Assembly: GCF_012027615.1 (NCBI RefSeq) | Contig: NZ_SNUT01000003.1 | Span: forward strand, 186,001 to 250,000 | Direction: 5' to 3' | DNA from: Thermococcus sp. 21S7 | Lineage (GTDB): Archaea; Methanobacteriota_B; Thermococci; Thermococcales; Thermococcaceae | Length of the DNA stretch: 64,000 nt | Shown here: positions 1 to 8,355 of the stretch, piece after piece | How the letters are laid out: the number at the start of each line of letters is the position of its first letter | Numbering within the stretch: position 1 is the first letter of the stretch | Made by a program: the position numbers and the translations under genes | Notes under the pieces: model-generated | The model's input: the letters and a program-made list of their open reading frames with translations, nothing else | What the model was told of the DNA's origin: nothing | Databases searched by the model: none

Positions 1-502
1 CGGTCCTCCACAGTGGGGTTAGGTTGTAGGTGAAGAAGGCAATAGTACTGTGCTCTCGTGTGTAGTACCCGTAAACGGCAACTCCCTCGGGAGTACAGAA
101 GTAAGAGCCGGAAAACTCCTCCAGGATCATGTTGAGATAGGAGGTGTTATTGATAAAGACGGTGAAGTTAATGAAAACGGTGTTATTTGGAGAAGCCTCT
201 CGTTTCCATCTGATGTCCAACCACTGTGGACACGTGATAAAACCTCCATATTCCTCCGAGAAATCCACTTCTTTAAACTTTCCATCGATTTCGATTAGAG
301 GGTTGGGTGAGTATGGTAGAGTGGAGTTATCCGTTATTGCTGTTGGAGTCCGCTCCAATGCTTCCTCCCTAGTGGACGTTTCCCAGCGGGTTGTTTTATT
401 GTTGTTGCTAAGCTTTGGATATTCCTCGTAAACAACCGAGGCCGCTGAAATTAGAATGAGCAAAAATAAAAACAATGCTGGGTACTTTCCCATTGAATTC
501 AT
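1..502 (-). CDS. Secreted or membrane-anchored hypothetical protein (partial, C-terminus beyond window)
   Basis: From ATG at 502 the minus-strand frame stays open to the window edge, so about 167 residues are seen and the C-terminus is missing. Residues 5-23 (KYPALFLFLLILISAASVV) form a signal peptide or membrane anchor. The rest is Asn/Thr-rich with several N-x-S/T sequons (NNTV, NFT, NNTS, NLT), as expected of an extracellular glycoprotein. A G-rich ribosome binding site (GGGGG, 8 nt upstream) supports 502; a second in-frame ATG lies at 493. It follows the next gene by only 23 nt on the same strand, so the two are probably co-transcribed. No family recognised. Confidence 0.7.
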   Translation of the reverse strand, partial: MNSMGKYPALFLFLLILISAASVVYEEYPKLSNNNKTTRWETSTREEALERTPTAITDNSTLPYSPNPLIEIDGKFKEVDFSEEYGGFITCPQWLDIRWKREASPNNTVFINFTVFINNTSYLNMILEEFSGSYFCTPEGVAVYGYYTREHSTIAFFTYNLTPLWRT

Positions 503-525
503 AGACTATGCCCCCTGCTAGTCAT

Positions 526-1983
526 CTACCATCTCACTATGTATTGCCACGTGTTTCGGTCAACAATCGGGAAGTTCTGCGAGGCTGATTCATCGGGAGC
601 GAAACATCCTCCGCAGTGTCCGTTAGCCCATTTACACATATTGCCAACATCTCCACCTTTACAGCATCTGTCTCTTAGCCACTGGAAATTTATGTACAGC
701 CTTACGTATATATCCGAATGGGAAGTACCTGGATTGGAAAGTGGAAGTTGGTAATACGAAACTACCCAGCATCCGTTTTTGTTGCACTCTACCTGCCAGA
801 TTAAATTACTTTCCTGAAATCTGCCATTTGAGGAGCCTGTGGACATGCCGGCAGTAGAGTGTGGGACAGGGTTGGAATTTGTATTATATGCCCAACCCCG
901 ATAGAATAGCTTAATTTCCATCGAGCCGCCAATATCTGGAAGAGCTGGGTATAGCTGTACTGCACGATCCCAGTATTTTTTAAAGTCTGTGCTGCTCTTA
1001 GGAAAATCATATGTGCAATACTGACCCCAGTAGTAGTCCTTGTTTGGAATACTGCTTTCGTATATTCCTACCCACACTGCAACTGGAGAAATGTATGTAT
1101 AATGCACCACTGGGGCTGAGCTTGCATATGCTTTGTTAAACACTCCTGGAAGAGGTGGAGCTAGTCCATAAGCATCCATACAGATAGACTCAGAACAACT
1201 GTCTCCTTGTGCAATTCCACCAAAGTTTATTGCCAACGGCTCTACCCCTGTAGCACTTGCTATCAGTATCTGCTTTCGTCCGGTTTCTCTGAGTGTTTGT
1301 ATGGTTTGTAGTTTTTCTTTCTCTTCGGTGAATCTGTAGATTTCATTCCAGAGTTTTTCCCTTTTGTCCAGCAGAGTGAAAATTTCACTGATTGTGTCGT
1401 CAGTATAGTTTCCGGCTTCAACTTTCTTAAGCAGTTCTCTCATCCGCATGTCCGTTTGAACGACCTCCGTAAACGTCAGCTCCGCCGCCTGCCTGTAGTA
1501 GGCTATGAACCACTCCAAGTCAACATCGGTCCTTACCGGATGGACCTTTTTAATGTGCTCTTGGACGATGGTGCTCTCTGAAGGCAGTTTATAATAGAGA
1601 ATCTTTTTACCATAAGGTGTTTGCACGGTGTAGTTCTGGGCAAGTTGGAGGCTGAGCTTTTGGCGTTCGAGGTACTTCAGCTCGTTGGTGAGGAGTCTAA
1701 TCTCATCTTTTAGCTTCACGATTTCAAAGAGAACGCTTGTGTTTTTGGTGACGCTCCATTCCCCATAAAGAGTTTTGAGTTTCAATCTCTTCTGTCCAAT
1801 GGTGTTAGTCAGGTTTGTGATGTTCGCTGTGAGATTACTTAGAAGGACGTTAACATCGATGCAGGAGCAGTCCTGACAGCTTGTCTGGACTTGGCTGGTG
1901 GTTTGTGTTGCTTCCGCTTTGACGGTATGAAAACCGCTCAGGAAGAGAAGCCCAAGGAGGAGCATCGTTACCCACTTTCGCAT
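526..1983 (-). CDS. Secreted coiled-coil, Cys-rich hypothetical protein
   Basis: 485 residues. Residues 1-23 are a clear signal peptide (MRKWVTMLLLGLLFLSGFHT...). A CxxCxC cluster follows near residues 36-41 (CQDCSC). Two charged helical stretches, about 45-115 and 150-245, look like coiled coils. The C-terminal half is rich in aromatic residues and cysteines, ending with the cluster CCKGGDVGNMCK / CGGCF, which suggests a disulfide-stabilised extracellular domain. The ATG at 1983 follows an unusually long G run as ribosome binding site, with a TATA box about 45 nt upstream. No family recognised; probably a surface-exposed protein made together with the secreted protein downstream. Confidence 0.75.
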   Translation of the reverse strand: MRKWVTMLLLGLLFLSGFHTVKAEATQTTSQVQTSCQDCSCIDVNVLLSNLTANITNLTNTIGQKRLKLKTLYGEWSVTKNTSVLFEIVKLKDEIRLLTNELKYLERQKLSLQLAQNYTVQTPYGKKILYYKLPSESTIVQEHIKKVHPVRTDVDLEWFIAYYRQAAELTFTEVVQTDMRMRELLKKVEAGNYTDDTISEIFTLLDKREKLWNEIYRFTEEKEKLQTIQTLRETGRKQILIASATGVEPLAINFGGIAQGDSCSESICMDAYGLAPPLPGVFNKAYASSAPVVHYTYISPVAVWVGIYESSIPNKDYYWGQYCTYDFPKSSTDFKKYWDRAVQLYPALPDIGGSMEIKLFYRGWAYNTNSNPVPHSTAGMSTGSSNGRFQESNLIWQVECNKNGCWVVSYYQLPLSNPGTSHSDIYVRLYINFQWLRDRCCKGGDVGNMCKWANGHCGGCFAPDESASQNFPIVDRNTWQYIVRW

Positions 1984-2023
1984 TTGCCCCCCCCAAAGAG
2001 GTTATCAATCACAATTATTAAGA

Positions 2024-2045
2024 GTATTATATAAAACTTTCGCCC
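2024..2045 (-). promoter_or_regulatory. BRE/TATA promoter for the secreted-protein pair
   Basis: On the minus strand a BRE-like GCGAAAGT is followed by TTTATATAATA. Its centre lies about 47 nt upstream of the ATG at 1983, giving a predicted short leader of about 20 nt that contains the G-rich ribosome binding site. Confidence 0.6.
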
Positions 2046-2156
2046 ACAAAATACTGAGATTAAACTTGCATTGAATAATATATAACTGTTGGAGGTATGT
2101 CCAAAGCAGTCAAAATACAGATTAATTACCCAATTCTGTCCATAACTGAACGTTTT

Positions 2157-2171
2157 AGGAAAGTTTTTAAA
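2157..2171 (+). promoter_or_regulatory. BRE/TATA promoter of the cysteine synthase gene
   Basis: GGAAAG followed by TTTTTAAAG, about 35 nt upstream of the ATG at 2204. A GGTGATGG ribosome binding site lies between them. This supports 2204 as the original start of the frameshifted gene rather than the ATG at 2286. Confidence 0.6.
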
Positions 2172-2203
2172 GCCCTCTTCTCACCCATTTTTGGTGATGG
2201 CAA

Positions 2204-3107
2204 ATGAACGTGTTTAACAGCACCCTCGAACTGTTCGAGAAGTACAAGCCGACCCCCCTGGTCAAACTCTCAGCCGAGAGGGGGGATGTATTTTGCCAAG
2301 CTAGAGTTCTTTAACCCGTTCAGCAGGAGCATAAAGGACAGGGCCGTTTTTAACATGCTTATGAAGGCCCTGGAGCGCGGCGACATCAACGGCACGAAAA
2401 AGCTTTTTGAGGCCACTTCCGGCAACGTTGGAATTTCTCTGGCGGCTCTGAGCAACGTGTTTGGCATCGAGTTCAGAGCCTACCTGCCGAAGCCAACACC
2501 CAGGGCGACGCAGATTCTCCTGAGGGTTCTCGGTGCAGAGGTCGTTATGACGGACTTCGAGACGATAGACCCAGCGATGGTGCGCTTTGTGGGGGAGGAA
2601 GCCAGAAAAGCCGGTGCGGTGAACCTCAACCAGTTCGAGAACGACGACAACTTCGACGCCCACTACCGCTTCACCGCCAGGGAGATCGAGGAACAGCTGA
2701 GGAGCATAGGGAAAACGCCCGACGTCATAATAGCCGGCATCGGAACTTCCGGACACATAGCCGGCATAGCGAGCTACTTCAAGGAGCGCTACGATACACA
2801 GGTTATCGGCGTCGTTCCAGCGAAGGGTGAGAAGATACCCGGCATCAAGAGGCTTGAGACGAGGCCCAAGTGGTACTTCCAGGTTGAGATAGACAGGGTC
2901 GTGGAGATAACGAGAAACGGGGCCATCGAAGGAGCCATCCGCGTTGCCAGAAGCGACGGTCTTCTCATAGGTCTAAGCTCCGGTGCCGTTTTCAGGGCCT
3001 ATGCGGAGATTGCCGGCGAACTCGGCGAGAAGACCTACGTCCTCATCTTCCCGGACGATGGGTTTAAATACGTCGAGGTATTTGAGAGCTATCTGGGGAT
3101 AACATGA
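2204..3107 (+). CDS. PLP-dependent cysteine synthase family protein, frameshifted near its N-terminus
   Basis: Beta-family (fold type II) PLP enzyme of the cysteine synthase group, which exchanges the leaving group of an activated serine for sulfide. The PLP lysine lies in SRSIKDR, the substrate-binding loop is TSGNVG and a phosphate-binding GTSGH loop is present. The promoter, ribosome binding site and ATG at 2204 begin a frame reading ...KYKPTPLVKLSAERGDVF, which is the expected family N-terminus. That frame stops at once, while FAKLEFFNPFSRS continues one frame over to 3107. Removing one T from the TTTT run at 2291-2294 restores a product of about 300 residues. The ATG at 2286 could start only a truncated protein. 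This is a sequencing error or a real pseudogene; the sequence alone cannot decide. It overlaps the next gene by 4 nt. Confidence 0.8.
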
Positions 3108-3448
3108 AGCGTTTGAGGGTTGCCTCGTCTCTCCTTTTTCTCAGCGGTTTTCTGCTCCTCTACTACGCCTACTACCTAGCCTCGCCCGTTTACCTCACCT
3201 TCGCAATCTTCAACATGGGGCTTGGATACGGCGTCGGGATTGAAAACAAGACCGCCATCAAGGTCGCCCTCATATACGCCGGCGTGACTTTCTTCTTCTC
3301 CCTGCTGTTCCTGATAGCCGGCAACCCCCTGGCCCTGGTTGAGGTGGCGATGAGCTTCTTCATAATTCACGACATCCTGAGCTACATCAAGGTGGTGGTG
3401 CAGGAAGAGGAGGCAGAGGAAGAGTTGGAGACCGGTACCGAAAATTAG
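3104..3448 (+). CDS. Small hypothetical membrane protein
   Basis: 114 residues with three or four hydrophobic segments (about 8-25, 29-45, 50-68 and 72-90) and a strongly acidic C-terminal tail (EEEEAEEELE). The start overlaps the stop of the cysteine synthase gene in an ATGA, indicating translational coupling. The tail would be cytosolic if the N-terminus is inside. No family recognised and no catalytic motif visible. Confidence 0.7.
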   Translation: MKRLRVASSLLFLSGFLLLYYAYYLASPVYLTFAIFNMGLGYGVGIENKTAIKVALIYAGVTFFFSLLFLIAGNPLALVEVAMSFFIIHDILSYIKVVVQEEEAEEELETGTEN

Positions 3449-3489
3449 GGGTCGCATCTCGAACCAATTTGGGAAATCTGGTGCGTTTA

Positions 3490-3505
3490 CGGAACCGTTT
3501 TAAGA
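3490..3505 (+). promoter_or_regulatory. Putative TATA promoter of the DUF257-MFS unit
   Basis: GGAACC followed by GTTTTAAGA lies about 40 nt upstream of the GTG at 3542, the spacing expected for an archaeal promoter plus a short leader. Confidence 0.45.
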
Positions 3506-3541
3506 CCTAATGGAGGAACATTACACAAGGGGGTGGATACA

Positions 3542-4240
3542 GTGAGGAAGAATCTAGAGAAGACCGTTTTTGAGTACGCCGAAACCGTTAGGCCCGGTGA
3601 ACTGGTTCTCGTGGAGTACACCTCTGAGGAGCCAGTTTACCTGCTCCTTTACGAAGTCCTCAAATACGCAAGGCACAATGGCATTCCCTACGCAATAGTG
3701 GATGTGCTCGATGGGCTTCACGTCATGAAGGCCCAGTTCAGGTTCGCCGGCCTCGACACGTCACCCATTGACGATGCCCCAGTGATAAAAATAGGGGGGC
3801 GGCTGGACACGGGCAGCGTTCTTGCAACGATCGACGAGAGAACGGAACTTCCGATACTGAAGAGGCGCTTCATGGAGTTCCTTGAGAGAGTCGAGGAGAC
3901 TGTGGGCGGAGAGTCATTCATCAGGATTGTAGTCGGCGCCACAGAACTCCTCCAGCAGCTGGAGAACGACCCGATGAAGCGCGAAGAGTTCTTTGCCAGC
4001 ATCATACGGCCGATGATTGGAAACCCCGAAAGCAGAGGACTGGTCTTCATAAACAGGAAGCGCGTGAATGGGTCGGGTCTTAGAGAGGCGGAGGAAATGT
4101 CCACCCGCGTTCTCAGGACCCGCATTGAGAACGGAAGGCTTGTGATAACGGTCGTTAAGTCGATTTACTTCGATGAATACCGCTCCGAAGTGGTGTTTGA
4201 ATCCGGCGCGATTGGGGGTGGGAAAAATGATGAAGCATAA
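3542..4240 (+). CDS. DUF257-like hypothetical protein
   Basis: About 232 residues. It resembles the Thermococcales-restricted DUF257 family, whose function is unknown. The order of alternating hydrophobic strands and helices (PGELVLVEYTS..., PYAIVDVLDG, FIRIVVGATELL, GLVFINRKR) is reminiscent of a RecA/KaiC-like fold, but no Walker A lysine motif is present. The start is taken at GTG 3542 because the GGGGGTG ribosome binding site sits 6 nt upstream; an in-frame GTG at 3533 would lie inside it. The next gene is a paralogue sharing the PGE(V/L) N-terminus and the V(V)KS...R(Y/S)GSE-like ending, and it overlaps this one. Confidence 0.75.
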   Translation: MRKNLEKTVFEYAETVRPGELVLVEYTSEEPVYLLLYEVLKYARHNGIPYAIVDVLDGLHVMKAQFRFAGLDTSPIDDAPVIKIGGRLDTGSVLATIDERTELPILKRRFMEFLERVEETVGGESFIRIVVGATELLQQLENDPMKREEFFASIIRPMIGNPESRGLVFINRKRVNGSGLREAEEMSTRVLRTRIENGRLVITVVKSIYFDEYRSEVVFESGAIGGGKNDEA

Positions 4241-4925
4241 AACGGTGGAGGACGTCGTTGATACCATGAAGCGTCTCCAGCCCGGGGAAGTCATCATAGC
4301 GGAGTACGATTCCCTCGCCCCGGTTCACCTTGCTGCGTCCGTGCCCCTCTCCGTACCCCTCCTTGACGCCGACGATGAAAGGCACCTCATAGTCAACGAT
4401 ATATTTGACCAGTTCCACGTTATAAAGGCCCACCTCTCGATAACAGGGATTGACACAGGATGGATGGACGAGATACCCGTGATTAAGTTCGGCGGCGTTC
4501 TCCACACAGGGAACGTAATCAAGAGGATAAGCGTGCTCAAGGCCGCCTCGGTGTGGCATCGAGAGTACGTGGAAGCCTTGGAGACATTCCCCGGGCTGAA
4601 AATTATAGTGATACTGGGGCTTGAGAAACTCCTGACCGTTAAGACCGACATTCCGTCATCCTCCATCTGCCGCATGTGCATGGCCTCCGCCATGGGCTCG
4701 GAAGACATGATTATGGTGGCGTTCGTCAACAGGGATATGCTCCCCGAGAGCGTTCGGGAGGACATCAGGGAGCTGGCCAGCAGGGTTTTTGAGTTCAGCT
4801 TCCGGAACGGCAGGCTCGTGCTCCGCGTGGTTAAGTCGCCCACCCTTGAGCGTTACGGCTCCGAGTTCTCGGTAAACGCCGGTGAACTCGTGGAATACCT
4901 CCACAGGAGGAGCGGGCGTAGATAG
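4227..4925 (+). CDS. DUF257-like hypothetical protein (tandem paralogue)
   Basis: About 232 residues, paralogous along its whole length to the preceding gene. Both share a QPGEVIIAEY / RPGELVLVEY start, a DxxDxxHV(I/M)KA block, PVIKFGG / PVIKIGG, and a VVKS near the end. ATG codons at 4227 and 4230 both lie just after a GGGGGTGG ribosome binding site, so the start is certain to within one codon; it overlaps the upstream gene by 14 nt. The stop overlaps the MFS transporter start by 1 nt, making a three-gene operon. The function is unknown. A CRMC cysteine pair near residue 147 is absent from the sister protein. Confidence 0.75.
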   Translation: MMKHKTVEDVVDTMKRLQPGEVIIAEYDSLAPVHLAASVPLSVPLLDADDERHLIVNDIFDQFHVIKAHLSITGIDTGWMDEIPVIKFGGVLHTGNVIKRISVLKAASVWHREYVEALETFPGLKIIVILGLEKLLTVKTDIPSSSICRMCMASAMGSEDMIMVAFVNRDMLPESVREDIRELASRVFEFSFRNGRLVLRVVKSPTLERYGSEFSVNAGELVEYLHRRSGRR

Positions 4926-6076
4926 TGCCTCAACGGCTGGGGATGCGGGGAGTGAGAACCGACTCCAAGGCCCCCTATCTCATTCTTCTCGCCGGCTTCT
5001 TCGCGATACTTGGCTCAACGATGAGCAAGTCCCCCACGCTTCCCCTCTACGCCCAGGGCATAGGGCTCGGAAAGGCGGAAATCGGCCTTGTCGCTGCCGC
5101 CTCGACGGTGACGGGCGTCTTCATAAACTTTGCCTCGGGCCTTCTCAGCGACGTTTACGGGAGGACGAGGCTCCTCAAGATGAGCGGCTTCGTTTTTCTC
5201 AGTGCGCCACTGCTGTACTTTCTCGCGGGCGACGCTTTAACCCTCGCCCTCGTCAGGGTTTACTACGGCGTTGCGACGGCCATCTTCGTCCCGGTGTCTT
5301 TCGCCCTGGTCAGCGATCTCTATCCGGACAGGAAGGGCACTTTCATGGGTTTCCTAAGCTCATCAACCCTCGTCGGCCGCGCCCTTGCTCCTGTCCTCGC
5401 AGGAAGCATCATATACTTCCTTGGATTTTCCGTGGTCTTCATCCTCTGTTCGCTGACTGGGCTTGTGGTTTTTGCCCTCACCTTCAGGTTCCCCGAGACG
5501 GGGGGTGAGCTCAAGAGGTTCGAGTTGACCTTTAGTATGGAGCTCCTCCTGATCGGCCTCCTGGACGCAGCCGTGTACATGGCCTACCAGGGTATAGAAA
5601 CCTTCCTGCCCCTCTTCTACTACCTTCAGGACAAGGCCTGGCTCTCCGGGCTGATACTGACGGTGGAAATCGCCATAATGGCAGTCGTTAAGCCCTACGC
5701 GGGCTATCTCAGCGACAGGATTGGCAGGACGAAGCCGATAGTGGTAGGCATGAGCATGGTGGGCCTGGCGATGTTCATGCTTGCCCTTTCGGATTCCCTT
5801 CCGCTGGTGGTTCTGGGTGCGGTGGTCTTTTCGGTGGGCGCCTCGATAAGCGAGGCCTCAACGAAGCCCCTGGCCACGGAAGTCTCGAAGCTCCGTGGAA
5901 CGGCATTAGGCTTTTTGGAGAGTGTGAAGGACATCGGCCAGGCGCTGGGGCCGGTTTTGATAGGATTCCTCGGGTTTAGAACCGGATTCCTCTTCGTGGG
6001 TGTGTTTGGGTTGGGGGCACTGGCGGTTTTTCTCCTGCGGGCCAAGAGCGGTTTCTCGCAGGGAATCAACCGCTGA
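4925..6076 (+). CDS. Major facilitator superfamily transporter
   Basis: 383 residues with about 12 hydrophobic segments. The MFS motif A-like loop between TM2 and TM3 (GLLSDVYGRTRLL) and its repeat in the second half (GYLSDRIGRTKPI) mark the two six-helix halves. The N-terminal half resembles drug or solute exporters of the MFS_1 group; the substrate cannot be told from the sequence. The GTG at 4925 overlaps the previous stop; ATG 4943 or GTG 4952 are alternative starts, and none has a convincing ribosome binding site. It is translationally coupled to the DUF257-like pair, suggesting a shared but unknown role. Confidence 0.85.
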   Translation: MPQRLGMRGVRTDSKAPYLILLAGFFAILGSTMSKSPTLPLYAQGIGLGKAEIGLVAAASTVTGVFINFASGLLSDVYGRTRLLKMSGFVFLSAPLLYFLAGDALTLALVRVYYGVATAIFVPVSFALVSDLYPDRKGTFMGFLSSSTLVGRALAPVLAGSIIYFLGFSVVFILCSLTGLVVFALTFRFPETGGELKRFELTFSMELLLIGLLDAAVYMAYQGIETFLPLFYYLQDKAWLSGLILTVEIAIMAVVKPYAGYLSDRIGRTKPIVVGMSMVGLAMFMLALSDSLPLVVLGAVVFSVGASISEASTKPLATEVSKLRGTALGFLESVKDIGQALGPVLIGFLGFRTGFLFVGVFGLGALAVFLLRAKSGFSQGINR

Positions 6077-6096
6077 AAAGTGGAAGAAAAGGGAAA

Positions 6097-6807
6097 TCAG
6101 CCCTTCAGGATTATCCTGGCGTCGACGACGACGGCACCCTTGCCCTTCTCGTAGACGAAGACGGGGTTGAGGTCCATCTCCTTGATGTACTCGTCGAGGT
6201 CGTCCACGAGCTCGCTGACCTTGAGGAGGAGGTTGACTATTGCGTCTATATCAGCGGGCTCCTCTCCGCGCGCTCCGGCAAGAATCGGGTAGCTCTTTAT
6301 CTCCCGAATCATCTTCCTGGCGTCGCGCTCGGTTATGGGCACTATGCGGAAGGTGACGTCCTTGAGAACCTCGACGAAGATTCCGCCGAGACCGAACATG
6401 AGTGCGTGGCCGAACTGCGGGTCTTCGGTGACGCCGATGATGATTTCCCTTCCGACCTTGAGCATCGGGGCTATGAGAACACCCAGGATTTCGGCGTCCG
6501 GGCGGTATTTGCGTGCGTTCTCGTGGATGAGCTCCCACTTCTCCTTCAGCTCCTCTGGGGTCTTGATGTTGAGAAGGACGACCTTGGCGTCGCTCTTGTG
6601 GAGAATCTGCGGGGACATCAGCTTCATGGCGACTGGATAGCCGATTTCCTCGGCGTACTTGAGTGCTTCATCGAGGGTCTTGGCAAGCTTTTCCTCCGGA
6701 ACCGGGAGGCCGTAGGCTTTGAGAACCTGCTTTGCCTCGTACTCAACGAGCGAAGTCCTTCCGGACTTCAAAACCTCTTCAATAACTTTAAGGGCTTCCT
6801 CCTTCAT
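6097..6807 (-). CDS. acdB: Acetyl/acyl-CoA synthetase (ADP-forming), beta subunit
   Basis: 236 residues, the usual length of the separate archaeal beta subunit. It is an ATP-grasp protein that transfers phosphate between the alpha-subunit phosphohistidine and ADP, so the complex makes ATP, acid and CoA from acyl-CoA at the end of peptide and sugar fermentation. Visible marks are ATP-grasp fold segments (PVAMKLMSPQ, ILGVLIAPM, EMDLNPVFV) and the conserved swinging-loop histidine in ILHKSDA. It lies 26 nt downstream of the alpha subunit gene, in the same operon. Thermococcales have several isozymes; which one this is cannot be assigned from sequence alone. Confidence 0.9.
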   Translation of the reverse strand: MKEEALKVIEEVLKSGRTSLVEYEAKQVLKAYGLPVPEEKLAKTLDEALKYAEEIGYPVAMKLMSPQILHKSDAKVVLLNIKTPEELKEKWELIHENARKYRPDAEILGVLIAPMLKVGREIIIGVTEDPQFGHALMFGLGGIFVEVLKDVTFRIVPITERDARKMIREIKSYPILAGARGEEPADIDAIVNLLLKVSELVDDLDEYIKEMDLNPVFVYEKGKGAVVVDARIILKG

Positions 6808-6833
6808 GATACCACCACCGGAAGATTGGGGGG

Positions 6834-8252
6834 TCAGGCCCCCCTCCTGAGGTATTCAGCGTACTTAACAAGGCCCGCCAGGGCGCGGACACCCCTTTCG
6901 GGGGTCGGGTAAACGGGAACTCCCCTGTCCTCAAGGATTCTGGCGTAGTGGTCGGTCTTCTTACCGCCCATTGCAACGGCAACGATTGGCTTGTTGCTCT
7001 TCTTCTGGTACTCCGCGAGGATGTCGATTATCTTCTCCTCTTCGAGGAGCGGGACCTGGAAGAGGACTATGACGAGGATAGCGTCAACGTTGGGGTCGTT
7101 CACGAAGCCCTCGATGGCTATCCTATAGCGCTCGGCGTCGGTGTCGCCAACGACGTCGGTCGGGTTTCCTGCCACCGCGTGCGGCGGGAAGTTCTCCTTC
7201 AGGTACTTGAGGGTCTCCTCGCTCAGGTCTGCCATCTTGAGGCCGAACTTGGCGACGGCATCGCTGGCCATAACGCCCGCTCCACCGCCGTCGGTGATTA
7301 TCCCTATCCTGTCACCCTTCGGGAGCTTGTCCTTGAGCCGGGCAAAGGCCTTTGCCAGGTCAAACATGTGCTCAAAGTCCTCGGCGCGGATAACCCCTGT
7401 CTGCTTGAAGACGGCATCGTAAATCGTGTCGGCACCTGCGAGCGAGCCGGTGTGGGAAGAGGCGGCCTTGGCACCGTACTCGCTCCTCCCGCTCTTGAGG
7501 GCTATGACCGGCTTGACTTTCGTAATGCGCTTGGCGGCCTCTATGAACTTCCTGCCGTCCTTGACGCCCTCGATGTAGAAGGTGACCACGTTGATTTCGT
7601 CATCGTGGATGAAGTAGTCCATAAGGTCTGCATCATCAACGTCGAGCTTGTTGCCGTAGCTGACCATCTTCCCGATTCCTATGCCTGCTCCAGCGGCCCA
7701 GTCGAGCATAGCTGCCGCGAAAGCTCCGCTCTGGCTGACGAAGGCTATCGGCCCGCTCTTCGGCCTGTCCATCTTGCTCTCCGGCAGGAAGACGGTGTCA
7801 ACGCCGGTGTCCGGGACGTAGACGCCGACGCAGTTCGGGCCGATGACCCTTATTCCGTTCTCCCTGGCTATCTCAAGGATCTCGCGCTCCAGCTTCTTTC
7901 CTTCCTCACCGAGCTCACCGAATCCGCCGGTGATGATGATGACGGACTTTATTCCCTTCTTGGCTATCTGCCTCATCGTATCGGGGACGAACGGGGCGGG
8001 AATCGATATGACCGCCAGGTCGGTGTCCTCCGGAAGCTCCTCGACGCTCTTGTAGACCTTGTAGCCCTCTATCTCATCGAGCTTGGGGTTCACGGGGTAT
8101 ATGTTGCCCTTGAAGACCCCGCGCTCCTTGTTCATCCTGAAGTTCTCAAAGATGACGTTTCCAACCTTACCCTTCTTGTTGGTTGCACCGATGATAGCGA
8201 CCGCCTTCGGGTCGAAGAAGGGCCTCATTTCCGTAACTATCTTTTCCACCAT
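6834..8252 (-). CDS. acdA: Acetyl/acyl-CoA synthetase (ADP-forming), alpha subunit
   Basis: 472 residues: an N-terminal CoA-binding Rossmann domain (FFDPKAVAIIGATNKKGKVG), a succinyl-CoA-ligase-like middle and a flavodoxin-like C-terminal part. The phosphorylated catalytic histidine lies in SSHTGSLAGAD and a glycine-rich GDGGGAGV-type loop follows (TDGGGAGVMASDA). The ATG at 8252 is chosen because GGTGGAGGG lies 6 nt upstream; an open frame runs further upstream but overlaps the promoter. Alpha and beta being adjacent implies stoichiometric production of the alpha2beta2 enzyme. Confidence 0.92.
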   Translation of the reverse strand: MVEKIVTEMRPFFDPKAVAIIGATNKKGKVGNVIFENFRMNKERGVFKGNIYPVNPKLDEIEGYKVYKSVEELPEDTDLAVISIPAPFVPDTMRQIAKKGIKSVIIITGGFGELGEEGKKLEREILEIARENGIRVIGPNCVGVYVPDTGVDTVFLPESKMDRPKSGPIAFVSQSGAFAAAMLDWAAGAGIGIGKMVSYGNKLDVDDADLMDYFIHDDEINVVTFYIEGVKDGRKFIEAAKRITKVKPVIALKSGRSEYGAKAASSHTGSLAGADTIYDAVFKQTGVIRAEDFEHMFDLAKAFARLKDKLPKGDRIGIITDGGGAGVMASDAVAKFGLKMADLSEETLKYLKENFPPHAVAGNPTDVVGDTDAERYRIAIEGFVNDPNVDAILVIVLFQVPLLEEEKIIDILAEYQKKSNKPIVAVAMGGKKTDHYARILEDRGVPVYPTPERGVRALAGLVKYAEYLRRGA

Positions 8253-8300
8253 TGGTATCCCTCCACCAGAAACTGCTTCTCGCAAGAACTTCAGTTTAAA

Positions 8301-8320
8301 TGTATAAAAGAGTTGCGTTT
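8301..8320 (-). promoter_or_regulatory. TATA promoter of the acyl-CoA synthetase operon
   Basis: On the minus strand ACGCAACT is followed by CTTTTATACA, centred about 54 nt upstream of the alpha subunit ATG. This predicts a leader of about 28 nt carrying GGTGGAGGG. Confidence 0.55.
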
Positions 8321-8355
8321 TGTAAAAATTGGACGCCAATGAACTGAAACGTCCA

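Noticed and set aside
2286-3107. Cysteine synthase starting at ATG 2286 as a complete gene
   Set aside because: It would lack the conserved TPLVKL N-terminus, which is present in the adjacent frame behind a proper promoter and ribosome binding site.
6948-8342. 464-codon plus-strand open frame opposite the acyl-CoA synthetase alpha gene
   Set aside because: Antisense of a certain gene; composition (Val/Asp/Leu-rich without motifs) is typical of a shadow frame.
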